A DNA stretch of 64,000 nt, taken from positions 6,086,001 through 6,150,000 of the forward strand of contig NC_041021.1 of NCBI RefSeq assembly GCF_004193775.1, given 5' to 3'. This DNA is from Glycine soja (taxonomy: Eukaryota > Streptophyta > Magnoliopsida > Fabales > Fabaceae). A program made the translations under genes and the position numbers. The notes beneath the pieces are model-generated. The model was not told where the DNA came from. It made no database searches and saw only the letters and a program-made list of their open reading frames with translations. Shown in pieces: positions 46,650 through 58,853 of the stretch; the stretch's first letter is position 1, and every line of letters begins with the position of its first letter.

Positions 46650-46835
46650 ATACATATGTAGTGATTTTGTTTTAGATTTCAATTTCATATATAAAATATA
46701 TGTATTTGCTTAAGTATACTTTAGGAACCAATTTGGAAATTCATGAGTTTGAGTATCTTGCTTGTGTATCACTTTTATTCTATATATGTATAGTGATTTG
46801 TTATATATATTTGCCATATGTAAACATACTTATAA
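46116..46835. mobile_element. AT-rich LTR-like tract, copy 2
   Basis: Begins tgtaacatccc as in copy 1, with a TA run (46,614-46,646) roughly twice the copy 1 length. No gene. Confidence 0.35.
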
Positions 46836-48562
46836 GCTTTGAAGGGTTATGTGGTTGTTATTGCAATACCGAAAGAGGAATACAGAGAAGGCCTTGAAGA
46901 CTGCAAAAGTTATTTGCATAGCAGGATTCTTTTGGCAAAGGGTGTCCCTCCTCCAAGAGTTTCTGATTTGCAAGCCAAAGCTTTGGCATCCTTTGGGACG
47001 TTGACATATGGTCCCAATTGGAAAAGGCTATTGCATTTCTTCTTTCTCCTTAGTTCAAGATTTACGTAAGGTGTGGTGGTAGGGATTTGGAACCTAAACC
47101 CTAGCACTCTGAGGCTTTTCAACTGAACCCCGAACTTTAACCCTAATTTGGTGAAACAAACCAGTACCCAGTGTTGTATTTGAATTCTAGGGTTACCACA
47201 AAAGTATAGAGACAAGCTATCCTATTCTCCATCGCAATAGGTGTTGGGATCCCCTCTACACAGATGATGCAATGAATAGTCGTGCATTTGGACGCTATGC
47301 TTGGATTTTTGTAGATGTGGACCTTGATAGAAAACTAAGGACAACTCTTAGTGGAAAGGAAAGGATATGCCTTCTATGTGGGTATCGAGTAAGAAAGACT
47401 CCCTTCGTTTTTTACTTGCTTCCACAATGAAAGTCATTCTCCTACAGAGTGCAAAAAGAAATCAAAGGAATCAAACAATGTTCTGTAATCGGAGCAAGGA
47501 AGAAAGAGGTTCATGTCCTCCAAAGAGAAAAATAAAGAGATCATTTTGCAAGACAATGCCCTTGCTAGGAAAGGTCCAAGCTATGTTAGGAAGAATGGGC
47601 ATAGCTGTGTAGGGGGAGAACAAAGCCACATTTTAGAAGATTAGAAAAATCAAGACCCTTAACAATCAAGCTCTGAATCCTGAACCATGGTGTTACAACA
47701 GTGACTTTAATACAATTGTTGGGGCTCATGAGAAGAATGATGGGTGCTATCCTTTCTTGGCCTAGTGTCAAGAATTCAGATGTTGGTTAGATAGTTGTGG
47801 CTTAGTTCACATAACTACCTTAGGTGCTGAATTCACTTTGTCAAATGGGAAGAAAGGCAGTCAATATATTTCAGTGAGGCTGGACAGATCCTTGGGTAAT
47901 GATGAGGCATTCAATTTTTGGAACTCTATTAATTGTAGCACACTAATGAAGGTAAGAGCTGACCATTATCCTTTACTTCTTGACCTTAAACATAGGCTAA
48001 CTTCTCTCGCCTCTTCTTTTAAATTTCACAAGATGTGGATTAATAATCCAGATTGTAGAAGACTTATTTCTAAAGTTTGGAGTTCTCGTATATATGGATG
48101 TCCTATGTATGTCTTGGGGCAAAAACTTAGAGGTTTAAAGAATGAACTTAAACCCTATGTATCTCTAGGAGGAACTTCATTTGCTTGAAACAAAGGCAGG
48201 AATTGAACTTCAAAATGCATTAGTAGTCCAAGAATAGTTTTGGAAGGATAAAGCTAGGCTTCATTGGCATAGCAAAGGGACCATAACACTACATTTTTTC
48301 ATTAAGTAACTAAGGTGAGAAGGGCTACTAAGAATATGAATGCAATGAAGAAAGATGGGATGTTAATCCAGTCTTAGGCAAAACTAGAAGAGCTTGTTTT
48401 TCACTTCTTTGAAGAAGTTGTATGCAGCATATAATGCCAATCGAATGACCTCATTGCAAAGACTATTCCTAATCTAGTTAGTATTGATGATAATATCCTG
48501 CTAACAACTCAATCATATTTGGAAGAGGTGAAATCCGTGGTTTTTAGCTGTTGCTCCAATGG
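46836..48562 (+). pseudogene. LINE remnant, copy 2: ORF1 (DUF4283-like) and ORF2 endonuclease pieces
   Basis: Same structure as 16,120-17,880. The GDFN box of copy 1 is SDFN here (WCYNSDFNTIVG, about 47,688), removing a catalytic-loop Gly. The frame from 47,838 to 48,188 (NGKKGSQYISVRLDRSLGND, then ADHYPLLLDLKHRLTS) is longer than in copy 1 because about 30 bp are deleted near 48,155. Still broken by stops on either side. Confidence 0.8.
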
Positions 48563-49478
48563 CTAAATTTTTAGGTGTTAAGATTTATAAAATTATTCCC
48601 AAGTAGAGAACTTTACTAATAAATTTTAATTATTAATCTTGTAGATAAATGAGATGAAAATAAATCAAAATTATATAAAAAATTATATTTAACAAGCTCA
48701 ACTATTATATCAGTATTTTTCTCATCACACCTTTTTCGTGATGCAATTAGAAAAGTTTAATTAATACAAATTCTACTTATTTTTATTTACACTCATTTTA
48801 ATTTATTATTGAATTAAATCCAAATAAAATTCAAATAACAACAATATTTCATTGAACTCAATTCTCATGACACATATTTTTAAATATATTTTTGTTGAAT
48901 AAAATTCACGTAATAGCATATATCTCATTGAGCTTTATTTTTGAACTAACACGTATAACATTTTTGGGCTTAGATATCTTTTTTTTTTTTTTTTTGTAGA
49001 GATTGCATGTTATCCTTCAAAGGAGGCGCCTTACTTAAGTTATGTAGAATCACTATTAGCAATATCTCTCTATGTAGAGATTGCTTTTCCATCAATTGAA
49101 CTCGAGATCATTGATTATGATGAAAAAATTTCAGACTAACTAATCTATGTGCTAAGTAATGATAAATATGTCTAACATGACTTTGACTTGATTAAATAAT
49201 ACGTTAAAAATAATATATACCAATAAATATTCCTTCCTTTTATTTGAAGTAGTTTTTGTAATATATTTCAATAAATGATTTTAAATTCTTTGACTATAAT
49301 CCTAACTTTAAATTATATTACCTTTTATAAATAAATTTCATGAGACTTTAAAAACTTTTGTTGCATTGTGCATAAAAGAGCCCCACTTTCAAAAACCGCT
49401 CACATTACCTACCTCAGAAAGCCCCTTGATTCTTGTTTACTGAAAAAAAATTCATAGAAGCCACTCCCAGTACCACAC
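48563..49478 (+). promoter_or_regulatory. 5' flank of the intact AHL gene
   Basis: About 900 bp of AT-rich sequence between the LINE remnant and the TATA box, shared with copy 1. The promoter probably lies here; no specific element can be named with confidence. Confidence 0.4.
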
Positions 49479-49484
49479 TATAAA
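49479..49484 (+). promoter_or_regulatory. TATA box of AHL
   Basis: tataaa in cacactataaattcctt. Transcription would start near 49,510, giving a pyrimidine-rich 5'UTR of about 155 nt before the ATG at 49,665. Confidence 0.6.
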
Positions 49485-49664
49485 TTCCTTCACAAACAAA
49501 ACTTCACACCATTAAAACCAAGGCTATTGGATCTTGCTCCATCTAACTCTCTCTCACCCAAACCATTTTACCTTTTTCTTTTCTTTCACTCCATACCTCT
49601 TGAAACATTTAAAACATCTATTACATTTTCTACCTCCTCTTATTTCATTCCCTTCTTTGTCGTA

Positions 49665-50384
49665 ATGACCAACAATTCCATGGCAATCTCAACCTCTCAG
49701 AACTCCGTCTCCTTCGACTTAGACTTGACATCCTCTTGGCTCAACCACACTAGCTCCTCCTCCCAGTGCCCTCGTTGTCCACCATCACCAGCTACAAACC
49801 AACCACTAGAGAATCTCCCTCTTACAAACCCACCCACCAAGAAGCCACATGGCAGGCCCGCAGGCTCCAAGAACAAGCCCAAGATCACCCCCTTCCTGGT
49901 GGCCCAACCTGTGGAACCCTGCATGAAGGTCATCATTGTCAATGTGACCCCGAGCAGCGATATCATTGAGTCCATTCTTGATGTTGCTCATCGAGGCCAT
50001 GTTAGCCTCACTGTCCTTAGTGCCTCTGGAACGATCACCGGAGTAACCCTCAACAACTCTTCGCATGGTGTTGATGCCCTCACACTTCGCGGGCCCTTCA
50101 CCTTGCTCTCCCTCAATGGCTCATACTTATACAACAACCACTACGCCCTTCACCCTGGAGCCACCCCTGCCCCTCCCTTATCATTTGGGATCAGCTTTTC
50201 CACCTCTCAAGGGCAAGTCTTTGGCGGTGCCATTGGTGGTAGAGTCATTGCCGATAATGATGTCAGCCTTACAATTTGCACCTTCAAGAACCCTGTGATG
50301 TACAAGTATGCTTCTAGAGACAAAGAAAGGGACAGGGGTGACAATGATAACAACAACAATTATAACAATAACTATAGCTTTTAA
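49665..50384 (+). CDS. AHL: AHL protein (AT-hook motif nuclear-localized, PPC/DUF296 domain), intact
   Basis: AHL proteins bind AT-rich DNA in the nucleus and form trimers through the PPC domain to regulate transcription, for example of growth and flowering genes. Start chosen: ATG at 49,665 (MTNNSMAIS), 239 aa, single exon, as usual for clade A. An in-frame extension to 49,527 lacks any ATG. Ser/Pro-rich N-terminus; one AT-hook at about 60-73 (KKPHGRPAGSKNKPK region, core HGRP rather than RGRP); PPC domain about 85-205 (MKVIIVNVTPSSDI, GHVSLTVLSASGTITGVTLN, GQVFGGAIGGRVIA). The usual GRFEIL box is GPFTLL (143-148). The tail is charged and Asn-rich. Duplicate of the pseudogene at 18,981. The family is certain; full activity is uncertain because both key motifs diverge. 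Confidence 0.93.
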   Translation: MTNNSMAISTSQNSVSFDLDLTSSWLNHTSSSSQCPRCPPSPATNQPLENLPLTNPPTKKPHGRPAGSKNKPKITPFLVAQPVEPCMKVIIVNVTPSSDIIESILDVAHRGHVSLTVLSASGTITGVTLNNSSHGVDALTLRGPFTLLSLNGSYLYNNHYALHPGATPAPPLSFGISFSTSQGQVFGGAIGGRVIADNDVSLTICTFKNPVMYKYASRDKERDRGDNDNNNNYNNNYSF

Positions 50385-50486
50385 TGGGAATAATGAGTTG
50401 TTGTGGTTCAACATGATTAGTTATGGATTGGAGTCCATGGGTGGTGAATGATGTGAAAGTTACAACATGAGAGCAAGAACACAGCA

Positions 50487-50492
50487 AATAAA
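50487..50492 (+). terminator. Candidate polyadenylation signal of AHL
   Basis: aataaa about 100 bp after the stop codon, in gcaaataaatgaag. Plant signals are loose, so the site is a candidate only. Confidence 0.4.
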
Positions 50493-51551
50493 TGAAGATC
50501 TATCTCTCTAAATGTGTCAATTTTTTTGTGGTTTTTTGTTTAGGTTTTGGGTCTTGTTGGAAGTGTGTTAGTTGTTACATTGTGTCATGGGGGTAAAATA
50601 AGAGGATGGCCCTCCACGACACTCTACTTGCTGATGCTTTTTGTTGGGTGAAAAAATATGTTCAACATATATACTTGTTTCAACTTATCCATTTTAAATG
50701 AAACTCTTCTATTAATCAATTCCTCTTTCTTTTTTTCAAATCAATTTTATTTTTCCGTTCATGCGATTTGTTCCTTTGAGAGAATTGCAAGTTCATGTAA
50801 AACCAAATATCTTTTGTGGCAGTGCATGATGGTTTTTGGAATTATTGTAGATGGAATAGATAGATTTAGTAGTGGAAATGAATATTGTATTGTTGACAAT
50901 AAATTCTAATCAACACAATGAAAGATAAAGAAACAGAAGGGTGAGACATCATAATATGATAAATCATATAATGTAACAAGAAGGATAGACAAAATGAGTT
51001 ATTGTATTGTTGAGGTGTGTTTATTATCATGTTAAGTGGAAATTGTAGTTTTTGTTGTGTGTGTCTAATGTAGCCAATGATAATGTGTGCCAGGGAGTGG
51101 TTATGGAATTCCATAGCATAACAGGGTGTGTTTCTTTCTTTTGCTTCGTTGTCGAGAGATCTTTGATTTATGATCTCCAATGTTGAGGATGAAGACAATG
51201 AAAGATAAATTAAGAAGCTAAGTCAATGGTGGATGGTGCTTTGAAGGAACAGGCCACAAATGGCTCATTGGACTAGACTATGTTCAATTCAAGTTGCTTT
51301 CATTATTCCATTATGAATAATGCATGGAAAATCCTCCTTCTCTTTTTCGTTATTAAATTATAGTACATTTAATTTTTATGTATTTTTAGGATGAAATTTT
51401 TATATTATTTATCAATGTTATATTTATATTATATATAATAATAATAATTTTTTTTTATAAATCTTACCTATAATAACTGATGTATTAAATTTCTACAAGA
51501 TAACTCTTAATGAAACTCTCTAAATATTTTCATTATTTAATTACAAATATG
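50493..51551. other. AHL downstream region, no second gene
   Basis: Probable 3'UTR followed by non-coding sequence. The minus-strand frame at 50,866-51,198 shows no domain. Confidence 0.5.
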
Positions 51552-51762
51552 GTCAACAGATTACTCATTTTTTACGTGGCATTGACCATACTTCTTTGAC
51601 TAGCATTTTCAACCGTGTGTTGGCCTACATTAAAGTATGTCTCAAAGCTGTTTGATAGATGTTTCTAAAACAACCAGGCAGTTTGGACTATGGTCAATCA
51701 ACCTTTAAAAATATTTGATTGAGATGACTTTCCACATAGTCAAGCATGTTTTTGCTGGTCAA
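51552..51762. promoter_or_regulatory. Cluster of TTGAC (W-box core) motifs
   Basis: Six TTGAC/GTCAA cores in about 210 bp: near 51,552, 51,582, 51,596, 51,693, 51,739 and 51,758, on both strands. WRKY factors bind TTGAC-containing W-boxes. No gene start is close by, and the role is inferred from motif density only. Confidence 0.35.
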
Positions 51763-53015
51763 AGAGTCAGACATAGTTGAACTAAATTGTTTTTCTTATC
51801 AGTTAATTAATTAAATTGGTTTAAAATTTAATAAAACTAATGTTCATACGTTTAACACAAACCCATTCAATGTGATTCAAACATGCATTTAAATTTATTT
51901 TAAATATAAATTTACATTAAATTATGTTACCATTTGAAAATTGAGTTTTACATATTTTCCAATTAGATAATTTATATAATTGTGAGAATTTAACCAGAAT
52001 ATACTGATATTGGATAAAATTATCACATTATCATCTAATTATATAATTTAGGCTTAAATATATGTTTGTTCTTACCTATAATATTCATTTTTATTTTACA
52101 ACCTAAACTTCACTTTAAAAAAATACTACTTGGAATGTTTTTTATGTTTGATTTTAGTATATGTCATATCATTTCTTTATTATAGGTAGGAAAAATATAT
52201 TTAAGACTATAATTTATAGATTCTTATGTATAATAAGACTCTTGACCGTTGTAATACATATTAAAAATTATAATAATTTAAAAAAAAAATTAGATTTAGT
52301 TATAATTTTTAATTTATTATTAACGTAAAAATAGTTTATTGTGACAATGTATAAAAGTTAAATTCCACTTGTAATGCTTTGATGCCTCATTTAAGATTGT
52401 TGAATTTTGTTTTTTTAATCTGTTATATGATTTTTTGACATTGAGTTTATTAATATTTCAAATATTATTACTTTAATTATATGTTTTTATGAAAAATATT
52501 TATTTCACATAAACAATAATAATAATAATAATATATTAACTTTTTTTAGTGTGATTATTTCAAATTATCATATAATTAAATATCCAGGAACATTTGGAAT
52601 ATTTCATTTTTTAGCAAAATAGTCATTTTCAAGTAATGTTCAATTGATTACATATTAATCAATATTTGATTGATTGGTTTGAGGTTATCGACAGAAAAAA
52701 TCTATCTAAGTCACTTTGAATAAGTAAATGCAATGCAAACATACTCGTTTATCACCCTAGTGACCCATTTGTAACAACTGTACTTTATTTTTATAATTTT
52801 CTAATTGTTTCAAAGTCATATAAATTGAATGAATTAAATTCAACTTTTCTTGTTCGATCTCAGAATAGTCATTCACCCTTGCTGATTCACATGGGATTCC
52901 ACATGCCCCATGCTACTCGGGTCAGAGCATAACCAAGTGATGCTTTTAGCTAGTGATTACATTTGAAGAATTAACTTGTAAATTATTTTTTTCATAATAA
53001 TATAGAATGTTATGT
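51763..53015. other. No gene seen
   Basis: Very AT-rich intergenic sequence; nothing recognised. Confidence 0.5.
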
Positions 53016-53245
53016 CACTACTAAAAAAATACTTTTTATGAGGCATATTTAAGACGGTTGTCAAAAAACCGTCTTAGAAAGAAATGTGGTGGGATTTTTG
53101 TAAATAAATACAATCAGTCTACGACGATTTATTGAAAAACCTCTTAGAAGACTATCGTTCTAAGACAGTTTTGTGAAAACCATCTTAGAAGGTTGTTATT
53201 CTAAGACAATTTTACAAATCTGTCTTAGAAGAATTTTTGTTTTTT
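53016..53245 (+). mobile_element. CACTA-like element, left end with subterminal repeats
   Basis: Begins cactactaaaaaaatactttt, then repeated inverted blocks built on aagacggtt / aaccgtcttagaa (near 53,052-53,080, 53,105-53,150, 53,160-53,190, 53,200-53,230). A different family from the ends at 12,908 and 31,183. The right end was not found; the element may be truncated by the hAT element or by rearrangement. Absent from copy 1 because of the 4.17-kb deletion. Confidence 0.55.
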
Positions 53246-53479
53246 ATAATATTTGATGTCTCCCTCTACTCTCTCGCAGTCTCTATATTCTCACTCTTTA
53301 ATTCCCCCTCTATGGTTCCCAAGCCATTGCGAGAGGGACCAAGAGAACCTCTCCATCAACGCCTCCAAGACTAGATCCATGCCTTGCTTATCCCTCCAAG
53401 ACTAGACCTTTCAATTATTCTATAGCAACATACATTCCCATATCTTTTTTATTTGCAACTTTTTACTAATGGAGTTTAC
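53246..53479. other. Pyrimidine-rich sequence inside the CACTA-like element
   Basis: Contains ctctactctctcgcagtctc and a cctccaagactaga block repeated at 53,365 and 53,394. It resembles a 5'UTR or captured exon edge, but no protein is recognisable. Confidence 0.3.
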
Positions 53480-55128
53480 AACAAATAATGTCATACTTAA
53501 CAAAAACTCAAAATTTTGAAGCTCATAAGTTACCAAACAATTAGCTTCGCTTTTTTATTTTTTAGATCATCATTAATTTCACTTAATTTTAATAAAGCAT
53601 CACTTATTTGTGGAGTTTGAAATCTTAAAGCTTTTATACTTTCAATATGACTTTTCCCATCGTGTTTGTGACAATGGTTTGAGAGTTAGACTAGAATATG
53701 ATATTGTAGAATTTTTCATTTTTTATTGAAGAAGAAAATAGAGTATATATGCATCGTAGTACTCCGAAAAAAGATGTAATTTTAGGACAAGAGTTAGTCA
53801 TATCACAAAATACCAAATTTAGACTATGACAATCACGTGGAGTATAAAATGATCGATAATTAAAGTCTAAAATTCTTTTTTGCACACCTTGATGTTATCC
53901 TTTCATATTTGATTCATTATCATAACCTTGTCCTCTTAAGTAATTAATATCAAGTGAAATATTATTTATTTCATTCATAATAGCTTCAAAAAGGCCTTTT
54001 TCCGGTTTTATCATCTACTTTTAAAAATTATAAAAAAAAATTTCAAAAACTTGTATTTGAATTGAAGAAACATCTACATATCATAATACAAAAGTCATTT
54101 GTTCTTGATGACTTATATCAGGAGTACAATCAAGTATGATTGAAAAATATTTTGCATTATTGATATTTTTTATAATATGTTTTAATTTCAATTGCTAACA
54201 AATTTATCAATTAATCTTGTATCCTATGTCCAACGTAATTGTTATTAATATTATTATATTGAATTAGATGAATATGTTCTTGCATTATAGGATCAGATTT
54301 TGCAGTCATTTAACAACCACAATAATTCTAAATAAAACATTTATCAAATGTTTCCTATCTCTATTTATTTGTTCTTGAACATGTTTGTCAATTGTTTTAT
54401 TTTTTAGTAACCTTGTTTCTAAGTGAAACCGTAAACTCATATTAGCAATGTCCCCATTACTTATCTCATGATTCCTCAACTCATGACTAATATTTCTCCC
54501 ATCCCTACTACCTTCATTATCTAATTAAGTTGCACTAGGGACAATATTAAACAATTTGCAATAGAAACAAAAGACTTTATACAAATCTTGAGAATAAATT
54601 AACCATCTTCTTTCATGTTGTTCACCATTAGATAGCTTCTGAATGTAAAATGATAAAGAAACATACCTTGAGAATTCATCCTTAGGAAAATCTATATTAG
54701 TAATTTTAATAGGACCTTTTTCTATTAATAAATCTATCGAATTTATACTAATATTTGTCCATTGACTTGGATCATATATATTTTTAATACTTGTTTATTT
54801 TAATTTATTAATTTCTTCTTTTTCATTTTGAGTTTGTGAATCAATATAATCTTGTTCATTAACTAATAATAATTCTCACTATCTTCATTTTCATCAATTA
54901 CTACATTGTTAACTTGTTCATTAACTAATACTTCTTTTCTATTTTCATTTTCATCAGTTTCTACATTATTAACTTGTTCATTCAATGAGCAATTACCTAT
55001 ATTTGCATATTTATTTTTATTTGTTTTGATAAATTTATCTAGATCCCCTTTTTGTGATTCAATTAAAGCATGAATTCTTTTTTTTTTTTTAGTTTTGAAT
55101 AACCATATTCAAATTTTCGAGTTGACAT
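53480..55128 (-). pseudogene. hAT-type (TTF/DUF4371) transposase, longer copy
   Basis: Starts MSTRKFEYGYSKLKKK-like at the ATG at 55,126-55,128. The same acidic linker and TTF-finger region as copy 1 follows, then sequence lost there: [20 protein letters not shown] (about 54,110-54,160), YLRGQGYDNESNMKG (about 53,905-53,950), QKRILDFNYRSFYTPRDCHS and LNLVFCDMTNSCP (about 53,800-53,885), FFGVLRCIYTLFSSSIK, and a RFQTPQISDALLKL-type block near 53,600. This is the DUF4371 plus RNase H-like order of ZMYM1-like hAT transposases. The hAT C-terminal dimerisation region is missing and there are many stops. Dead. Confidence 0.82.
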
Positions 55129-55887
55129 TTTGAAATAAAGCAACTAATGTATAAAAATTATAAATCAAGATTTTGAAAAAAAAAAAGTTAGAATAATAAA
55201 ACCTGATTGCCAACTTGCAAATTGATTGCTTTATATTTTGAGTTGAGATATTTCACCGCAATGCTCTATGAACTCCAAAACTAATAAATGTAAAAAAAAA
55301 ATATTTTAGAATTTCAAGAAATTATACAAAAATAATAAAATTACAATCGTATTTAAAAAAGCGAAAAGGAGCATAAAGGATTCAAATTATTTAGCCAAAT
55401 GGATAGAAGAATTATTAAAAATAACATGTGTAATACCTTACATGTGATGAAATAGGAGTGACAAAGCCAAACCACAAATCAAAAGCAAAATAAATATTGA
55501 GGAGAAAAATAATAAGTGTACTTAATCAAATGAGATTAAAGGAATGAAAAATTTGTATGAACAAAGAGGCACAAAGAGTATAAATGAGAATGAGAGTGAT
55601 ATTTCAGATCATTTAGAAGAGAATAAAGAGTGACTTTTGGATTATTTTCGATAATTAGAGAAAATAAGAAAAGAGATTTCAGATTAATTTTAATGAAAAT
55701 CGATATATTCAGATTGAGAGAACTTTGAAATAGTCAATTAAGAGACACACTAATTAATGAAAATTAGTGAGTAATTAATTTTAAGTGGAAACTAAACAAT
55801 AAAATTATGGTTTTTGCCATAAATTAAAACTATTTTTCTTCTGTATTATTTTTTATGCGTATTATAAGAAAATACGAGTCTTATAAT

Positions 55888-55936
<49 letters not shown>

Positions 55937-56654
55937 CTTCATACGATTGAAAGTAAATAAGAATTCAAAAAGTTGTCGTAAAGGGTATCCAAAATTTTGT
56001 TAATATCATGTTAATGAACACTGTTTCATTTACTTCTAGTGTATCCCATTTCAATAATATCATGTTATGCCATGATCTGGAAGACACTAGATGCATGAGA
56101 GAAAGTCTGAAAAGTTCAATCAAATATAGTAAGAAAGGCGTTTCAACATAAACTAATACTATACAATCTTTTTTATTTTGAATGGTGGCATTTATTATAA
56201 TGAATGCATCTTATATTTTTTTTTACCAAAAAAAATCTGAATCCATAATAAATAAGGAATTAATTTAAGATTTCATAAAAGTAATAAATCATTAAAGATT
56301 TATGAAATGCACGCATGACTTCATAACAAAAATGATGTGAGAGTTTGTAATGAAAAAACAAAAAAGGATAACTTATATGAACTATGCATAACGGAATAAT
56401 GAAATCCATTTGAATTCAACATGATATGCACCGAGACTTAACTTCTTTGTTTTTCACCTGTCTTCATGGTCAGCATTAGACACAGTAAAATGAAGCCTTC
56501 TTATGGAATTTCATAACCTCCCACTAACACACATTAGCATTAGGAACATCACACACAACACAAGCCCATTTATAAAACAAGTTGAACCTTTCAAGCACAC
56601 AAAAGCTATTATTTCCACCTAACATGATTAATAGACACCTCACTAGTATAGAAA
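55129..56654. other. No gene seen, copy 2
   Basis: Matches 20,277-21,793. The (TA)n run is at about 55,891-55,933, longer than in copy 1. Confidence 0.5.
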
Positions 56655-57044
56655 CTCATTTAATATAAAGCTATTATTTGGTCGTTTTCAAATTACTACT
56701 AACATTCATTTTGTTCAACCAAATACCTGAAAAAAATTTAGTTTCATTTTACTACCTGTCGTTAGTCGTCTTCCATTAAGTGATGACATGACAAACAGAG
56801 TGTCACATTATTACGCCTTGTCACAGACATCTCGTTGTCACATTGTCACCTTCAATGATGTGTCAATGATTGGACATGATGGCATGACACTCCGTCAACC
56901 ACGTCATCACTTAACGGAAGTCACCTAACGACAGGTAATAAGTCGAAACAAAATTTTTTCAGGTAATTATTTAACAAAAAATGAATTTTAAGGTAGTAAT
57001 TCAAAAATGGTCTATTTTTCAGGTATGAAAAATTTAATTAAGCC
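56655..57044. mobile_element. Long-TIR foldback MITE, copy 2
   Basis: Counterpart of 21,794-22,184 with only point differences and a 1-base A-run change, so it was present before the duplication. Confidence 0.75.
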
Positions 57045-58853
57045 AATCTAAAAAATAGTTTTTTAGTTAACAAATGATAAGAAAAAGTTTTATCAAAATA
57101 AATAATTTATTTTCAGATAAAATGATAATGATAAATTTTATTATTTTATTGAAAATAAAAATAAAATTGGTAATCGTAAATTTAAGTTATGTTTAAAAGC
57201 AAATCTTATAATCAATAAGAAAAAATCATTTCTCAAACACTTTTATTTGATCAAATATTTGTAAACTTGTCAAAAATCTAAAAATTAATTAAACTAACTA
57301 GATGAACAAATATGTAATTTACTTTTTTTAAGATAATTCCTCATTCAAAATAATAAATGCATTAAATTAATAAGATTTTTTATTGGTAGGAATAAAAAAA
57401 TACTATTTGAAATTTACAATAACTCACCTATCAATTTATCATGTTTAATCAACTGAACTAGATTAGAAAGATAGTATTAAAGGTGAAATTAAAGGGTTAA
57501 AATGAGTATATTTAATATCTAGACAAAGTTAAAAGAGAACCAACACGATCAAATGTTGAGATCAATATTTTGGGTGCAGAGAATAATGAAGGAATAGTGA
57601 ATGAAAGCATAACATGTTATATGTGTACATTGATCATAGACCGCAAAACACCAATTATAAATGCCTTTGAGATGGGTGACCTAGCCTATGTGGGATGAGA
57701 ATAGGCCTGAGTGATATTTTGACCATGAGTTACCTAGCCTACGTGGGGCGTGTAAATCCCCTGATTATCAACTTCTCGGTGGCTCCCACACTATGAAACT
57801 TCACATGATGACACTTCATTTAACTTCTCATTGGTCAGAACCCTCCACCAATCAAAATCCTTTGTAGGTAACCCTTTCCTAGACATCAACAACAAACTCT
57901 GACACGAGATTTTTTATCATGCTTTGTCCTCACTCATATGTTTTTCGAGAAACTTCCCAAAAGGTCATTCATCTCATAACTACTCCAAGCTAAGCATGCT
58001 TAACTGTGGAATTCTTATGTGATAGGCTATCGAAAAGTACATACATTTTGTTGGTATAGGTAGTACCAATTCATTCCTTTAATACATCCTTAACTGTATA
58101 GTCCCATACTTGTACAACCTATGCATCCCTCTCATTCCGGTGTGATTCGTTCAAGGTGTTACATGGCGAGAATGAACTCACTATATGTGATGTGAGGTTC
58201 AGTAAAACTACTTGTGCTTTAATGTTTGAGAAATGCATCATAAATGTGCATTTTTTTAAGTCAAGGGATGTGGTAAAGATTAACCGGGAAGGACATGAAT
58301 GAGTTGGCATATGAGTCGTCCCTTGGGGGGTATCTAGTATGGAATCTCTGTGTTGTTCATATTGATCCCATGGATTGGAGTATCCTTGGAAGACTAAGTA
58401 ACCCTAACACACCACCGACAGCCTCGTCTCAATCAGAGTGTAGTAATGTGATCATGTGGATCCGTTACTACATGTCTTCCTGATCTTCTTTCGCAGTTTT
58501 ATTTTTGGTACCGCATGCATATGAAAAAGAGAAAAGAACATTGCATTTCATTACATAGTGCATTATTGTGAGTTGGTCTGAGTCATGTCATTGATGATGT
58601 GGATGCCATGAATATCTTAGGTTATTGTTGTATTATTTGTTCATGGTTCCATCCTCAGTTATGACACATGGTGATGTGAAACTATTGTGATGTCTTGGAA
58701 TGGATGAGATATGACTCTTTAAGGACATAGAGTGAGATCTATCTAGAAGGACACTGTGTGAGCATAGGCTAGAATTTTGAGCAAATAATGAAGCAAGGTT
58801 AGTGTTTAAGAGTAAAGCCCAAGTAAGGAAAGTGGAATTACTGCAAGAGGAAA
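57045..58853. other. No gene; LTR-derived non-coding sequence, copy 2
   Basis: Counterpart of 22,185-23,995, with only scattered substitutions and small indels. No gene supported. Confidence 0.4.

Noticed and set aside
49527..49664. 46-residue hydrophobic N-terminal extension of the AHL protein that could pass for a signal or membrane segment.
   Set aside because: It opens at TTG with no ATG in frame before 49,665 and follows the TATA box as a pyrimidine-rich 5'UTR. AHL proteins are nuclear.
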